NCBI RefSeq assembly: GCF_000317695.1 | Contig: NC_019771.1 | Span: 1,668,501 to 1,732,500, forward strand | Length of the DNA stretch: 64,000 nt | Origin: Anabaena cylindrica PCC 7122 | GTDB lineage: Bacteria > Cyanobacteriota > Cyanobacteriia > Cyanobacteriales > Nostocaceae | Direction of reading: 5' to 3' | Shown here: positions 51,049 through 59,808 of the stretch, piece by piece | Layout of the letters: every line of letters starts with the position of its first letter | How positions within the stretch are numbered: the stretch's first letter is position 1 | Position numbers and translations under genes: made by a program | Notes under the pieces: generated by a model | Databases searched by the model: none | Told to the model about the DNA's origin: nothing | Seen by the model: only the letters and a program-made list of their open reading frames with translations

Positions 51049-52332
51049 ATGAAACCTGCCCTTACTAAAATTGGCGCTCAAATGTCCAACTTAACTGGCG
51101 TGAGAGCGATTATGAAAGATATTAACGAAACCCTCAGAGCTAGTGCGGGGCAGGAATTATATAATTTGAGTGCGGGAAACCCGTTGATTTTACCAGAGGT
51201 AGAACAGTTATGGCGGGATTGCACGGCAGATTTATTAGCTAGTTCTGAGTATGGTGAAGTTGTTTGTCGTTATGGTTCTAGCCAGGGCTATGCACCATTA
51301 ATTAATACAATTGTCAAGGATTTTAACCAGCGTTATGGGTTAAATTTAACAGATCGGAACGTTTTAATTACGGCTGGTAGTCAAACTATATACTTCTACG
51401 CTGCGAATGCTTTCGGTGGATATACTGTTGATGGCGATTTAAAAGAAATCGTTTTACCATTAAGTCCAGATTATACTGGTTATGGTGGTGTGTGTTTATT
51501 CCCAGAGGCTTTAGTTGCCTATAAACCTACTCTGGATATTGATACAGCGGCACACAGATTTAAATATCGTCCTGATTTTAACCAACTTTCGATTACAGAA
51601 AACACTGGTTGCGTGATTTTTTCCCGTCCTTGCAACCCTACAGGTAATGTTTTAACTAATGATGAGGTGAGCAAAATCACTGATTTAGCTGCACCTTATA
51701 ACGTGCCTGTGTTGATAGACTCGGCTTATGCGCCACCTTTCCCAGCGTTGAATTTTACGGAGATGACACCTGTGTTTGGTGAGAATATTATACATTGCAT
51801 GAGTTTATCGAAAGCAGGATTACCAGGGGAAAGAATTGGGATAGCGATTGGTGATGAAAGTCTAATTCAAGTTTTGGAATGTTTCCAAACAAATACTGGG
51901 ATTCATTCTTCGAGATATGGTCAAGCGATCGCATCCCGTGCGATAGAATCAGGTGCATTAGCCCAAATTGCTGAAACCGTAATTCGTCCTTTCTATCAGA
52001 AAAAGTTTGATGTGTTAGAAAGCACTTTAGAAGCAGCGATGCCTAAAAATTTACCTTGGTTCTTACATCGTGGTGAAGGAGCAATTTTTGGTTGGTTGTG
52101 GTTGCAAGATTTACCCATGACTGACTGGGAATTTTACCAGGAATTAAAGAAAGTTGGTGTGATTGTTGTTCCTGGTAGTAGTTTCTTCCCTGGTTTGAAA
52201 GAGGAATGGGAACATAAACATCAATGTCTGCGAATCAGTTTGACTGGTAGTGATGAGGAAATTACTATCGGTATGCAGCGTTTAGCTAAGGTTGCTGAAC
52301 GAGTTTATCAAGTTGCGGCTGTGAGTGTGTAA
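51049..52332 (+). CDS. avtA: Valine--pyruvate aminotransferase-like class I aminotransferase
   Basis: 427 residues. Class I/II PLP aminotransferase with NLSAGNPLILPEVEQLWRDC, FSRPCNPTGNVLTNDE (PLP region), SLSKAGLPGERIGIAIG (Lys that binds PLP) and CLRISLTGSDEEITIG. The pattern 'LSAGNPL...CRYGSSQGY' matches AvtA-type enzymes that interconvert valine and 2-ketoisovalerate with pyruvate/alanine. Substrate preference is inferred from family. rimM follows five bases after the stop, so they are probably one operon. Confidence 0.87.
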   Translation: MKPALTKIGAQMSNLTGVRAIMKDINETLRASAGQELYNLSAGNPLILPEVEQLWRDCTADLLASSEYGEVVCRYGSSQGYAPLINTIVKDFNQRYGLNLTDRNVLITAGSQTIYFYAANAFGGYTVDGDLKEIVLPLSPDYTGYGGVCLFPEALVAYKPTLDIDTAAHRFKYRPDFNQLSITENTGCVIFSRPCNPTGNVLTNDEVSKITDLAAPYNVPVLIDSAYAPPFPALNFTEMTPVFGENIIHCMSLSKAGLPGERIGIAIGDESLIQVLECFQTNTGIHSSRYGQAIASRAIESGALAQIAETVIRPFYQKKFDVLESTLEAAMPKNLPWFLHRGEGAIFGWLWLQDLPMTDWEFYQELKKVGVIVVPGSSFFPGLKEEWEHKHQCLRISLTGSDEEITIGMQRLAKVAERVYQVAAVSV

Positions 52333-52337
52333 GAGAA

Positions 52338-53069
52338 ATGAACCGCGAAGACGCATTTGCGAAGCGTTCCGCAGGAAAGAACGCGAAGAAAAGAAAGCAG
52401 GGGGGCAGGGTGCAGGGTGCAGGGGGGAAAGTTCCAAAATCTCCAATTCTTAAGCCCCAGTCCCCAGTCCCTAGTCCCCAGTCCCCAGCCCCCAACCTCG
52501 ATGATTGGTTGGAGATTGGTAAAATTGTCTCACCTCAAGGTTTAGCTGGGGAGTTGCGGGTTTATCCTAATACCGACTTTCCTGAACGCTTTGAAGAACC
52601 GGGAACACGCTGGTTATTGCGTCCAGGTGATATGGAACCGCAACCAGTGGAATTATTAGATGGGAGATATGTTGATGGTAAGAATCTATATGTGATTAAA
52701 TTGGAGGGAGTGAGCGATCGCACGGGTGCAGAAAATATGCGTGACTGTCGGTTATTTGTGCCGATAAGCGATCGTCCAGAACTAGACGAAGGTGAATATC
52801 ATGTTTTAGACTTGATAGGGTTGCAAGTCTTCATGCAAGAATCTGGCCAATTTGTAGGAACAGTTGTAGATTTACTACCTTCAGGTCATGATTTATTAGA
52901 AGTTAAATTAGATCCTGCTTTTACAACTAATAACGAAGAACCAACAACGGAAAAAGAACAAAAAACAGTTTTGATTCCTTTTGTCATGGAAATTGTTCCT
53001 GTTGTAGATTTAGAAACCCGTCGAGTTGAAATCACTCCTCCCCCCGGTTTGTTGTCAATTAATGATTAA
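52338..53069 (+). CDS. rimM: Ribosome maturation factor RimM with repeat-derived N-terminal extension
   Basis: 243 residues as read from ATG 52338. Residues about 54-243 are RimM: DWLEIGKIVSPQGLAGELRV, then FEEPGTRWLL, and the PRC-barrel part HVLDLIGLQVFMQESGQFVG and VLIPFVMEIVPVVDLE. RimM helps mature the 30S head through 16S rRNA and S19. The first ~53 residues are basic and Pro-rich (KPQSPVPSPQSPAPN) and are coded by heptad repeats at 52455-52489. A TTG start at 52509 would give a normal 187-residue protein. Confidence 0.92.
   Translation: MNREDAFAKRSAGKNAKKRKQGGRVQGAGGKVPKSPILKPQSPVPSPQSPAPNLDDWLEIGKIVSPQGLAGELRVYPNTDFPERFEEPGTRWLLRPGDMEPQPVELLDGRYVDGKNLYVIKLEGVSDRTGAENMRDCRLFVPISDRPELDEGEYHVLDLIGLQVFMQESGQFVGTVVDLLPSGHDLLEVKLDPAFTTNNEEPTTEKEQKTVLIPFVMEIVPVVDLETRRVEITPPPGLLSIND
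52455..52489. repeat. STRR heptad array (CCCCAGT) inside the rimM 5' end
   Basis: Five tandem heptads: CCCCAGT, CCCCAGT, CCCTAGT, CCCCAGT, CCCCAGC. In the rimM frame they code for Pro/Ser/Gln/Val. Heptads of this type are normally intergenic in heterocystous cyanobacteria, so the start of the coding region may lie downstream of it. Confidence 0.85.
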
Positions 53070-53183
53070 AACTATTTCATAAAATACTCTTGTGGGGTGG
53101 GTATCTTGCCCGCCCTAATCATACTGTTTAAATTTATGAAATGCTAAAATAGAGACAAAGTAAGCAATTAACTGATTAAAGTT

Positions 53184-53861
53184 ATGGTTACTCAACCGCT
53201 ACCTCTAACCCAATCAGAAATAATCTACCCAGACAGCGACGGACAACCAATGGCTAATAATACAGAACAATTTCGCTGGATATTAGTAATTCAGCAAAAT
53301 TTAGATTGGTTGTTTGCAGATAATTCTAATGTATTTGTAGGTGGTGATTTATTTTGGTATCCCCTCGAAGGTAAAAATAATATTGTTAATGCACCAGATA
53401 TATTTGTAGTATTTGGTAGACCAAAAAATAAACGCGGTTCTTATTTACAATGGAAAGAAGCAGGAATTGCACCCCAAGTAGTATTTGAAATTCTTTCTCC
53501 TAGTAATTCCCAAGACGAAATGGAGAGAAAGCTGATATTTTATGAACGTTATGAAGTAGAAGAATACTATATTTACAATCCTGAAAAAAATCAATTAAGA
53601 GGTTGGTTAAGGGGAGAAGATGGTTTAGATTTAATTCCTTCACTGGAAAATTGGGTAAGTCCTCGTTTAGGAATTCGTTTTGATTTATCTGGTAAAGAAT
53701 TACAAATTTATCGTCCAGACGGAAATAAATTTTCTTCTTATGTAGAAATTTGCGAACTTCTAGCACAAACCGAAACAGCTTTAGCCGCAGAAAAAAGAAA
53801 AACCCAACTCTTAGCAGAAAAATTAACAGCGTTAGGTATCAATCCTGATGAATTAGTGTAA
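53184..53861 (+). CDS. Uma2 family (DUF820) PDDEXK protein
   Basis: 225 residues. APDIFVVFGRP, PQVVFEILSPSNSQDEMERK, YEVEEYYIYNPEKNQLRGWL show the PD, E-x-L and K/Y pattern of the family. The C-terminal coiled-coil part ends EKLTALGINPDELV, like the two other Uma2 genes in this window (47887 and 54030). Rightward single gene; role unknown. Confidence 0.83.
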   Translation: MVTQPLPLTQSEIIYPDSDGQPMANNTEQFRWILVIQQNLDWLFADNSNVFVGGDLFWYPLEGKNNIVNAPDIFVVFGRPKNKRGSYLQWKEAGIAPQVVFEILSPSNSQDEMERKLIFYERYEVEEYYIYNPEKNQLRGWLRGEDGLDLIPSLENWVSPRLGIRFDLSGKELQIYRPDGNKFSSYVEICELLAQTETALAAEKRKTQLLAEKLTALGINPDELV

Positions 53862-53865
53862 AATC

Positions 53866-53898
53866 GAGATCCTCACTTTCTTTAAGAAATCGGGGATT
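53866..53898. repeat. Palindromic repeat near a gene end
   Basis: An imperfect palindrome (AGATCCTCACTTTCTTTAAG to CGGGGATTT) resembling the sequence at 5088-5120. It follows the Uma2 stop by four bases and may act as a terminator, although mismatches weaken the stem. Confidence 0.5.
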
Positions 53899-53902
53899 TG
53901 TA

Positions 53903-54022
53903 TATAGCGTTTCCCACTAAGCGTGATATAAAAAATTACCCCTCCCCAACCCTCACCTTGGTAAGGGGAGGGTGCGCGACAGCGCGGGTGGGGTGTATTT
54001 CATAAGCTTAGGAATTGCTATA
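53903..54022. repeat. MITE-like repeat family 1, copy C
   Basis: 120 bp, with ends TATAGCGTTTCCCA and inverted TATAGCAATTCCTA. It has the same GC-rich hairpin interior as the other copies. It is located between the convergent Uma2 genes at 53184 and 54030. Confidence 0.85.
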
Positions 54023-54029
54023 TTAACTA

Positions 54030-54794
54030 TTAATCATCATCCCATTCATCGGGATTAACGCCTAACTGACGCAACCTTTCTGCTAATTTTGCAGCTTTTC
54101 TTTTTGCTTCCGTCGCTTCCTCTGTTGGTTCAGGAATTAATTCTCCTTCCAGAGTAAACCACCTTAACCACAACTTAGAAATACCTCGGAATGAACCTTC
54201 CCACAGTCCTAAACTTAAACCCAATTCTGGCATTGGTAAAAGATTTGCAATCAAATTCATAGGTTCATAATGACCACCAACTAAATGAAATGCGCGGAGT
54301 TCATTGGTATAGCGACTAAAAACAATATAATAAGGAATTCGCAAAATGCGTTCATAAACTTCCCATTTTGTTGAAGGTTTATCTTTTTGACTTTCCTTAT
54401 TACCTAAATCTTCATCTTCTGTTCCAGGAGATAATAATTCAACCACCACAAAAGGATTTACTTTTTCTTGCCAAGTGACATAACTTAAACGTAAATCTCT
54501 ACCTTGAAATAATCTGGAAACTCCAACGACACCAAACCAATCTGGACGTTTATACCATAAAGGATGTTCAAGATCATAATAAAGATTCAAATCAGCAGCA
54601 CTATAAACAAGTTCTGAAATCCAGTTTATAGGTTGAAAGGTTAGGTATAAAAGTAAAGGTTGTAAAAAATGAAATTCGTCTGGCAAACCGGGTTCCTCTG
54701 GATTTTCACTAGGTAAATCATACATTGTTGGTAGGTTTTCCCAAGGGGGAAGAGGAGGATCTGATTGAAAAATCAGGGGAGGAGAGAAAGTCAT
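54030..54794 (-). CDS. Uma2 family (DUF820) PDDEXK protein
   Basis: 254 residues. KRPDWFGVVGVSR, NPFVVVELLSPGTEDEDLGN, YERILRIPYYIVFSRYTNEL, and a C-terminal helix ending ERLRQLGVNPDEWDDD. The PD-E-x-L pattern is visible. Convergent with the preceding Uma2 gene and separated from it by a MITE copy. Role unknown. Confidence 0.82.
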   Translation of the reverse strand: MTFSPPLIFQSDPPLPPWENLPTMYDLPSENPEEPGLPDEFHFLQPLLLYLTFQPINWISELVYSAADLNLYYDLEHPLWYKRPDWFGVVGVSRLFQGRDLRLSYVTWQEKVNPFVVVELLSPGTEDEDLGNKESQKDKPSTKWEVYERILRIPYYIVFSRYTNELRAFHLVGGHYEPMNLIANLLPMPELGLSLGLWEGSFRGISKLWLRWFTLEGELIPEPTEEATEAKRKAAKLAERLRQLGVNPDEWDDD

Positions 54795-54862
54795 AAATAA
54801 ATTAAATAAATTTTGCTGGCTTAAATCTATAGTCTAACAAATATTATGTTACACAAACAACA

Positions 54863-54895
54863 AGATCCTCGACCTCTTTAAAAAGTCCAGGATCT
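54863..54895 (-). terminator. Hairpin downstream of the dienelactone hydrolase gene
   Basis: AGATCCT...AGGATCT form an inverted repeat with further pairing of GAC/GTC (54863-54895). It begins 10 bases beyond the stop of the leftward hydrolase gene and is related to the palindrome at 5088-5120. Confidence 0.5.
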
Positions 54896-54905
54896 ATATT
54901 GATAA

Positions 54906-55646
54906 TTAATTTTTAAATTTCCGTTCCAAAAAAGCAATTATTTCTCCCCAAGCAGCGGTAGACGCAACAGCATCATAACGATAACCGTCATCTCTCATAA
55001 AAGTATGTTCCGCTTCATAAGAGAAAAGTTGATGAGGTATTTTGGCTGTTTCCAAAGCATTAACTATCGTTTGTCGGTCATTTTCAGGAATATGTGGATC
55101 TTGAGTTCCAAAAACCAACAACATTTCTCCTTTAATTTCCTCAAATCTGTCAATAGTGTCAGCTACTCCTTGACCTAATTTACCGCTAGGAACACCCGTA
55201 GGATAACAAGAGACACAAGCTTTAATTTCACTTGCAAAAGCAGCACGAAAAGCTAAATGTCCACCAATACAAAAACCCAAAGTTCCGATTTTATCGGCAA
55301 TAACTGAATTGTCATTTTTGAGAAAATCAATCACAGCGCGAGTATCAGCATCATATTCAGAAATTAATGTGCGTCGTGCATCATCATTACCGCGCATTCT
55401 GCCAATATCATTAGGTTCAATTATAGAACCTACAGGTTCAATCCGGTGAAAAATCTCTGGTGCAGCGACAATATAACCAAATCCTGCTAAATAATTAACT
55501 AACCGAATTATGGCATCACCTAACTGATAAATATCACTGTAAAAAACAATTCCTGGATATTTGCCCTCTGGTTTAGGAGAAGCAAGATAAACCCGCATTA
55601 AACTATCATCAACTCTTAATTCAATATTGCGTTTAACGATTTGCAT
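54906..55646 (-). CDS. Dienelactone hydrolase-family protein
   Basis: 246 residues. Nucleophile elbow TLGFCIGGHLAFRAA with Cys as in dienelactone hydrolases, an Asp in LLVFGTQDPHIPE, and His in YEAEHTFMRDDGYRYD. The family cleaves lactones and carboxyl esters. No signal peptide, so cytoplasmic. The substrate is not indicated by neighbours. Confidence 0.87.
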   Translation of the reverse strand: MQIVKRNIELRVDDSLMRVYLASPKPEGKYPGIVFYSDIYQLGDAIIRLVNYLAGFGYIVAAPEIFHRIEPVGSIIEPNDIGRMRGNDDARRTLISEYDADTRAVIDFLKNDNSVIADKIGTLGFCIGGHLAFRAAFASEIKACVSCYPTGVPSGKLGQGVADTIDRFEEIKGEMLLVFGTQDPHIPENDRQTIVNALETAKIPHQLFSYEAEHTFMRDDGYRYDAVASTAAWGEIIAFLERKFKN

Positions 55647-55828
55647 TTTTCGGTTTTTGGTAATGTATTAATTTGTAATTCTTCAGATTTGATAATAATC
55701 AGTAAATTTTTATGCCTCTTCCAGATTTCTTTAATAAATAGGGATATGTAAGTTATAATAAAGCGATTGCAGTTGTAGCCGCAGCAGCAAATTATCTCTC
55801 AGAAGCCTTTATTTAAATTACCTAAATC

Positions 55829-56488
55829 ATGTTGAGAAAAATTTCTTTGTGTTTCTTGTGGCTAGGATTTATTTCCTATGCCTTTTTCTTTTCTCCTCCT
55901 GATAATTTTCCAGAGAGTTTAGAATTAATTAAAAATCTGTCTACAGGTAATTGGCAAGGTATTAATCCTATAATAATTGCCTTATTTAATATCATGGGTA
56001 TTTGGCCTCTAATCTATAGTTCCGTATTATTTATAGATGGTAGAGGGCAGAAAATACGCGCTTGGCCGTTTGCTACAGCTTCATTTGCAGTTGGGGCTTT
56101 TGCACTTTTACCTTATTTAGCTTTAAGAGAACCAAATCAAGAGTTTATAGGTGTAAAAAATTTATTGATCAAAATATTTGACTCTCGCATAACTGGAATT
56201 TTATTAACTTTAAGTGCAGGTATTTTATTTATATATAGTTTCCAAGGAAACTGGAGCGATTTTATCCAACAATGGCAAATTAGCCGTTTTATTCATGTCA
56301 TGAGTTTAGATTTTTGTATGTTGAGTTTATTATTTCCGGCTGTATTAGGAGATGATATGACGCGACGAGGCTGGAAAGATAATCAATTGTTTTGGTTGTT
56401 TGCTTTGATTCCTTTATTTGGGGCGTTGATTTATTTGTGTATGCGTCCATCTTTGAAATCAGAAGATGTAAAGTTAACGCCACGGTAA
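55829..56488 (+). CDS. Conserved cyanobacterial/plastid-type membrane protein
   Basis: 219 residues with about five membrane segments (KISLCFLWLGFISYAFFF; IIIALFNIMGIWPLIYSSVL; WPFATASFAVGAFALLPYLA; ITGILLTLSAGILFIYSF; FWLFALIPLFGALIYL). The loop VLFIDGRGQKIRAWPFA is strikingly conserved in similar proteins of plants and cyanobacteria. No function is known to me; thylakoid or plasma membrane location is inferred. Confidence 0.7.
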   Translation: MLRKISLCFLWLGFISYAFFFSPPDNFPESLELIKNLSTGNWQGINPIIIALFNIMGIWPLIYSSVLFIDGRGQKIRAWPFATASFAVGAFALLPYLALREPNQEFIGVKNLLIKIFDSRITGILLTLSAGILFIYSFQGNWSDFIQQWQISRFIHVMSLDFCMLSLLFPAVLGDDMTRRGWKDNQLFWLFALIPLFGALIYLCMRPSLKSEDVKLTPR

Positions 56489-56660
56489 TACTTACTGTGC
56501 AAGGGTTTCAGCTTCCTATTACCGTAAAATCTCAAATTTACCGTGCGATCGCCTGACAAAAACTTATCAATCATCTATATTCCCTCACTACCCCAAAATC
56601 ACCTAAAATAAGCCAAGTGAGGCAAACATGAGGGAAAGGGTGTCACCAGGTTGCTGCTGT

Positions 56661-57686
56661 TTATAACCTAGAAGCACACAAAGCAGCACCAATTAATCCT
56701 ACTTGTTGATTAACAATTATGTGAACAGGGATTTCTTCGAGGATGGAGCGCATTCTCCCTTTTTGGGTAAAATTTAACATAAAACTACCATCTTGCATTA
56801 AAGGCATGATTTTAGGGGCAATGCCACCAGCAATGTATAATCCACCGTGGGGTAAGAGTTTTAAAGCCAGATTTCCGGCTTCTGCACCGTAGGCTTCAAC
56901 AAAAAGTTGCATGGTTTGTTCGGAAATGCGATCGCTTTTAGCTAAGGCTGCACTACCAATAGCCGCACCAGGATCAGCAGTTTTTTCTTGTTGTCCCGCT
57001 TCTTGTTCCCAATTTCTCACAACTTCAGCAATTTCTGGGGATTCTGTGGCTATCTTTCTATCTCGCAAAAACTGATAAATCGAAGTAATCCCCAACCCGG
57101 AAACTACTCTTTCGGCAGAAACCCGTTGAATATCATGTTTATCCAACAGATATTTTAAAAGTTGAAATTCTAATTCATTCCGGGGTGCAAAATCTGCGTG
57201 TCCACCTTCGGAGGGAAAAACCTGATACTGATTTCCCTGTTTAATTAAAAATCCTTGTCCTAACCCAGTTCCCGCACCAATAACCGCCATAGGTGCTTCT
57301 GGTTGATGTTTACCAGCTTGCAAAGTCAGCAAATCTTGTTTAGTTAAACCAAAAATGCCATAACCTACTGCGGCAAAGTCATTAATGAGAATGATGGAAA
57401 GTATTCCTAACTCTTGGGCTAAACGTTCTGTATCTAAAAACCAGGCTAAATTAGTTAGTTTAGCAGTATTTTTTACCACTGGGCCAGCGATCGCAAAACA
57501 GGCTTTTTCTGGTGTTGAGGATTTAGCTGCTGCCAAAAATTGCTGTACCATCGGCACTAAATCGGGAAAATCTCCACTGCGGTAACTCTGTTCATACAGG
57601 GTATTTAACGCTGGTGAGTTTGAGGATTCCACCAATCGCAAAATTGTTTTCGTCCCGCCGATGTCTCCTGCTAGTAGCAATGTCAT
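56661..57686 (-). CDS. glk: Glucokinase
   Basis: 341 residues. Phosphate loop LLAGDIGGTKTILRLVE, FAIAGPVV, LINDFAAVGYGI, GAGTGLGQGFLIK and GGLYIAGGIAPKIMPLMQDG are the conserved blocks of the bacterial Glk family. It phosphorylates glucose with ATP. The upstream gene on the same strand is the histidine phosphatase, 73 bases away. Confidence 0.93.
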   Translation of the reverse strand: MTLLLAGDIGGTKTILRLVESSNSPALNTLYEQSYRSGDFPDLVPMVQQFLAAAKSSTPEKACFAIAGPVVKNTAKLTNLAWFLDTERLAQELGILSIILINDFAAVGYGIFGLTKQDLLTLQAGKHQPEAPMAVIGAGTGLGQGFLIKQGNQYQVFPSEGGHADFAPRNELEFQLLKYLLDKHDIQRVSAERVVSGLGITSIYQFLRDRKIATESPEIAEVVRNWEQEAGQQEKTADPGAAIGSAALAKSDRISEQTMQLFVEAYGAEAGNLALKLLPHGGLYIAGGIAPKIMPLMQDGSFMLNFTQKGRMRSILEEIPVHIIVNQQVGLIGAALCASRL

Positions 57687-57759
57687 AAAAAATATCAGTC
57701 AGTTAGTTTTTTTGCTGAGTATCAAGTTGCTATTAATTTAAAATCCCTAGTTTAGAGAT

Positions 57760-58407
57760 TTAAATAAATCGGACTACTTCCTCTATTTTGCTTAAATGGG
57801 AAGTATCTCCCTTTAGTTCTAGCAACCATTCTGATTCTTGACGCACTACTTTAACTAAAGAACATAAAGTCGCTTTTACTTCTGTTTTGGCAATTTCTCC
57901 TACTAATCCCATAGCTGCACCCAGTACCGAAGCACCATGGGCTACCAGTAGAATATCATTTGGATAGAACTCAGATGCTAAACATCTTGCTGTTTGTCCA
58001 GAACGTTCCCGCACTTTTTCATGGGTTTCGGGATATTGTGCCGCAATGCGCGACGTGTAACTGGTGTCAATTCTGGGGAATAATGCGGCTAAAGCCAGAG
58101 TTGAGAGTCTTTCTGGTTCTTCAGTCATCCATTCTGGATTCAGCCACTCACTTAAGCCTGTTTCCAGTTTAATCGGTAAATCTAGTTTTTCTGCGATCGC
58201 ATTAGCTGTTTGCACTGTTCGCAGAAATGGAGAAGCAAATATCTGGGATATTTTTTCACCTTTGAGTCGTTTTGCTAACTGTTCTGCCTGTACCATGCCA
58301 TCATCTGATAAAGGCGGATCATAGCGTTTCTCGGCCGTGAGAAACCAATCAGGGTTGACAAAATCAATTCGGTTGGCGTGTCGTGCTATCCAGATTATTT
58401 GACTCAT
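57760..58407 (-). CDS. Histidine phosphatase family protein
   Basis: 215 residues from ATG 58405-58407. IWIARHANRID replaces the usual RHG with RHA; second motif DILLVAHGASVLGAAMGL; PPLSDDGMVQAEQLAKRL and IFASPFLRTVQTANAIAEKL are typical. Acts as a phosphatase or mutase on an unknown substrate. A longer start at 58479 adds a Cys-containing hydrophobic N-terminus without family support. Confidence 0.85.
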   Translation of the reverse strand: MSQIIWIARHANRIDFVNPDWFLTAEKRYDPPLSDDGMVQAEQLAKRLKGEKISQIFASPFLRTVQTANAIAEKLDLPIKLETGLSEWLNPEWMTEEPERLSTLALAALFPRIDTSYTSRIAAQYPETHEKVRERSGQTARCLASEFYPNDILLVAHGASVLGAAMGLVGEIAKTEVKATLCSLVKVVRQESEWLLELKGDTSHLSKIEEVVRFI

Positions 58408-58528
58408 GGGTGACAATAATTTTACAGTTGTACGCAGATAGACACCCAAAACACGGGTGCAAATCTCAATATAGGACATAATTGTAATATTTCGTAATAA
58501 TTAAGATTATTTTGCATTATTTTTGGGA

Positions 58529-58621
58529 TATAGCGGTAGGTATTTGAATGAGTTACATCATAGCCCCCTCATCGCTTGCGGGGAGGGGTTCTTGTATTTC
58601 ATTCAACCGATAACCGCTATA
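58529..58621. repeat. MITE-like repeat family 2, uninterrupted copy
   Basis: 93 bp with ends TATAGCGGTAGGTATTTGAA and, inverted, TATAGCGGTTATCGGTTGAA. The interior is a GC-rich hairpin (CCCCCTCATCGCTTGCGGGG). It shows the intact form of the element split at 34428-34711. Confidence 0.85.
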
Positions 58622-58654
58622 TTTTTTATTTGTAAGTCCCTTGTATCAATTAGA

Positions 58655-58773
58655 TATAGCAATTCCCAAGCTCATGAAATACACCCCACCCGCGCTGTCG
58701 CGCACCCTCCCCTTACCAAGGGGAGGGTTGGGGAGGGGTAATTTTGCATCTAACTAGAGTGGGAAAGGCTATA
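58655..58773. repeat. MITE-like repeat family 1, copy D
   Basis: 119 bp, nearly identical to copy A at 29798-29916 and in the same orientation. It is next to the family-2 copy and about 50 bases from the RNase T2 stop. Confidence 0.88.
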
Positions 58774-58824
58774 AAGTCAGTAAATTACAAAACCTGTAGG
58801 GGTGGGGAAATTCCACCCTCGATT

Positions 58825-59508
58825 TTACCTAACATTTCTCACCAAAAAATTAGCTTGTCCACAACTTCTCCGAGAACGTCTCAAAATCTCTTCGCTACAA
58901 ATTCCAGGTTTACCATCTTTAGAATAGCAAAAGAAAACTTCTTGCAAAAACCTACCTGAATCAGAACAATAAGGTGCTACTCCATTAGCAGTAAATTTAT
59001 TCTTATTAGCACTCACAAAGGCAATTTTTAAATCTTGAACTGTAGTACGAAAAGGTTTGTCAGGACGATTATAAGCTGTAGGAATGGCAAGAGAATATTT
59101 TAACTTTTTAGATAAATTTAAATATTCTAAAGGTTTTTGACCTGAACAAGTTCCATGTTTTTCCCATTCATGCTCAAAAAGTCTTTCATTAGGAAACAAA
59201 CCTCTAAACTTTTGCTTAACTAATGGGGGTAATTTTTCAGTTGAACAGTTAGCAGGATAACCTTTTTGGTACTGTGGCCAAAGACCATGCAAGACAAAAC
59301 CATACTTCTTCCCTGGGTTGCACTGTTGTGGATCACGACTACCATTTTTAGCGCAATAATCAGGAGACCAAGATAAAGCTAGTACATAAAAATCAAATTT
59401 ACCTGGAGTACCACGATTTTGTGCAAGCGCACTATTAGGTAAAGTCAGACTAGTTATTAAGATAGAAGATGCAATCACCAGTTTATTTATCTGCATATTA
59501 ATAACCAT
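58825..59508 (-). CDS. Secreted ribonuclease T2
   Basis: 227 residues. Signal peptide (KLVIASSILITSLTLPNSAL, cut near ALA-QN). The two active-site segments are intact: FVLHGLWPQYQKGYP (CAS I) and LFEHEWEKHGTCSG (CAS II), with the three catalytic His. Eight or more Cys can form the family disulfides, including a C-terminal pair. RNase T2 degrades RNA outside the cytoplasm, and may scavenge phosphate. An internal ATG five codons in is possible. Confidence 0.92.
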   Translation of the reverse strand: MVINMQINKLVIASSILITSLTLPNSALAQNRGTPGKFDFYVLALSWSPDYCAKNGSRDPQQCNPGKKYGFVLHGLWPQYQKGYPANCSTEKLPPLVKQKFRGLFPNERLFEHEWEKHGTCSGQKPLEYLNLSKKLKYSLAIPTAYNRPDKPFRTTVQDLKIAFVSANKNKFTANGVAPYCSDSGRFLQEVFFCYSKDGKPGICSEEILRRSRRSCGQANFLVRNVR

Positions 59509-59808
59509 TTCTCTCTGTTGTAAAAGTGTTATTAATTACATTACAGCATTTTGTAAGGAAAAAAAGACATATAGTTAAAATTGATTATTCTTGGATGATA
59601 TCAGCATTTGTTATCCAATTATGGCAGCATCAGCCAATATCAGTATTTTGTTCCACCACCCAATTAAAAGCATAAAAATTGGACTTAATTATACAAATCG
59701 GGGAAACTTATATTTGTACAAATTCCCGACCCTGCTGAAGATAAATAAGCAATATGTGCCAAAAAAACTTACGATGATTCTCATAAGCCATCTCTAGTGA
59801 TAATTTTT
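59509..59808. other. Intergenic region between RNase T2 and rca
   Basis: 300 bases holding two divergent promoters. A short TCGGG...CCCGA inverted repeat lies near 59697-59730. A 68-codon frame here has no protein resemblance. Confidence 0.4.

Noticed and set aside
59591..59797. Rightward 68-codon frame upstream of rca
   Set aside because: No family match, overlaps the rca promoter region, and ends just before the rca start.
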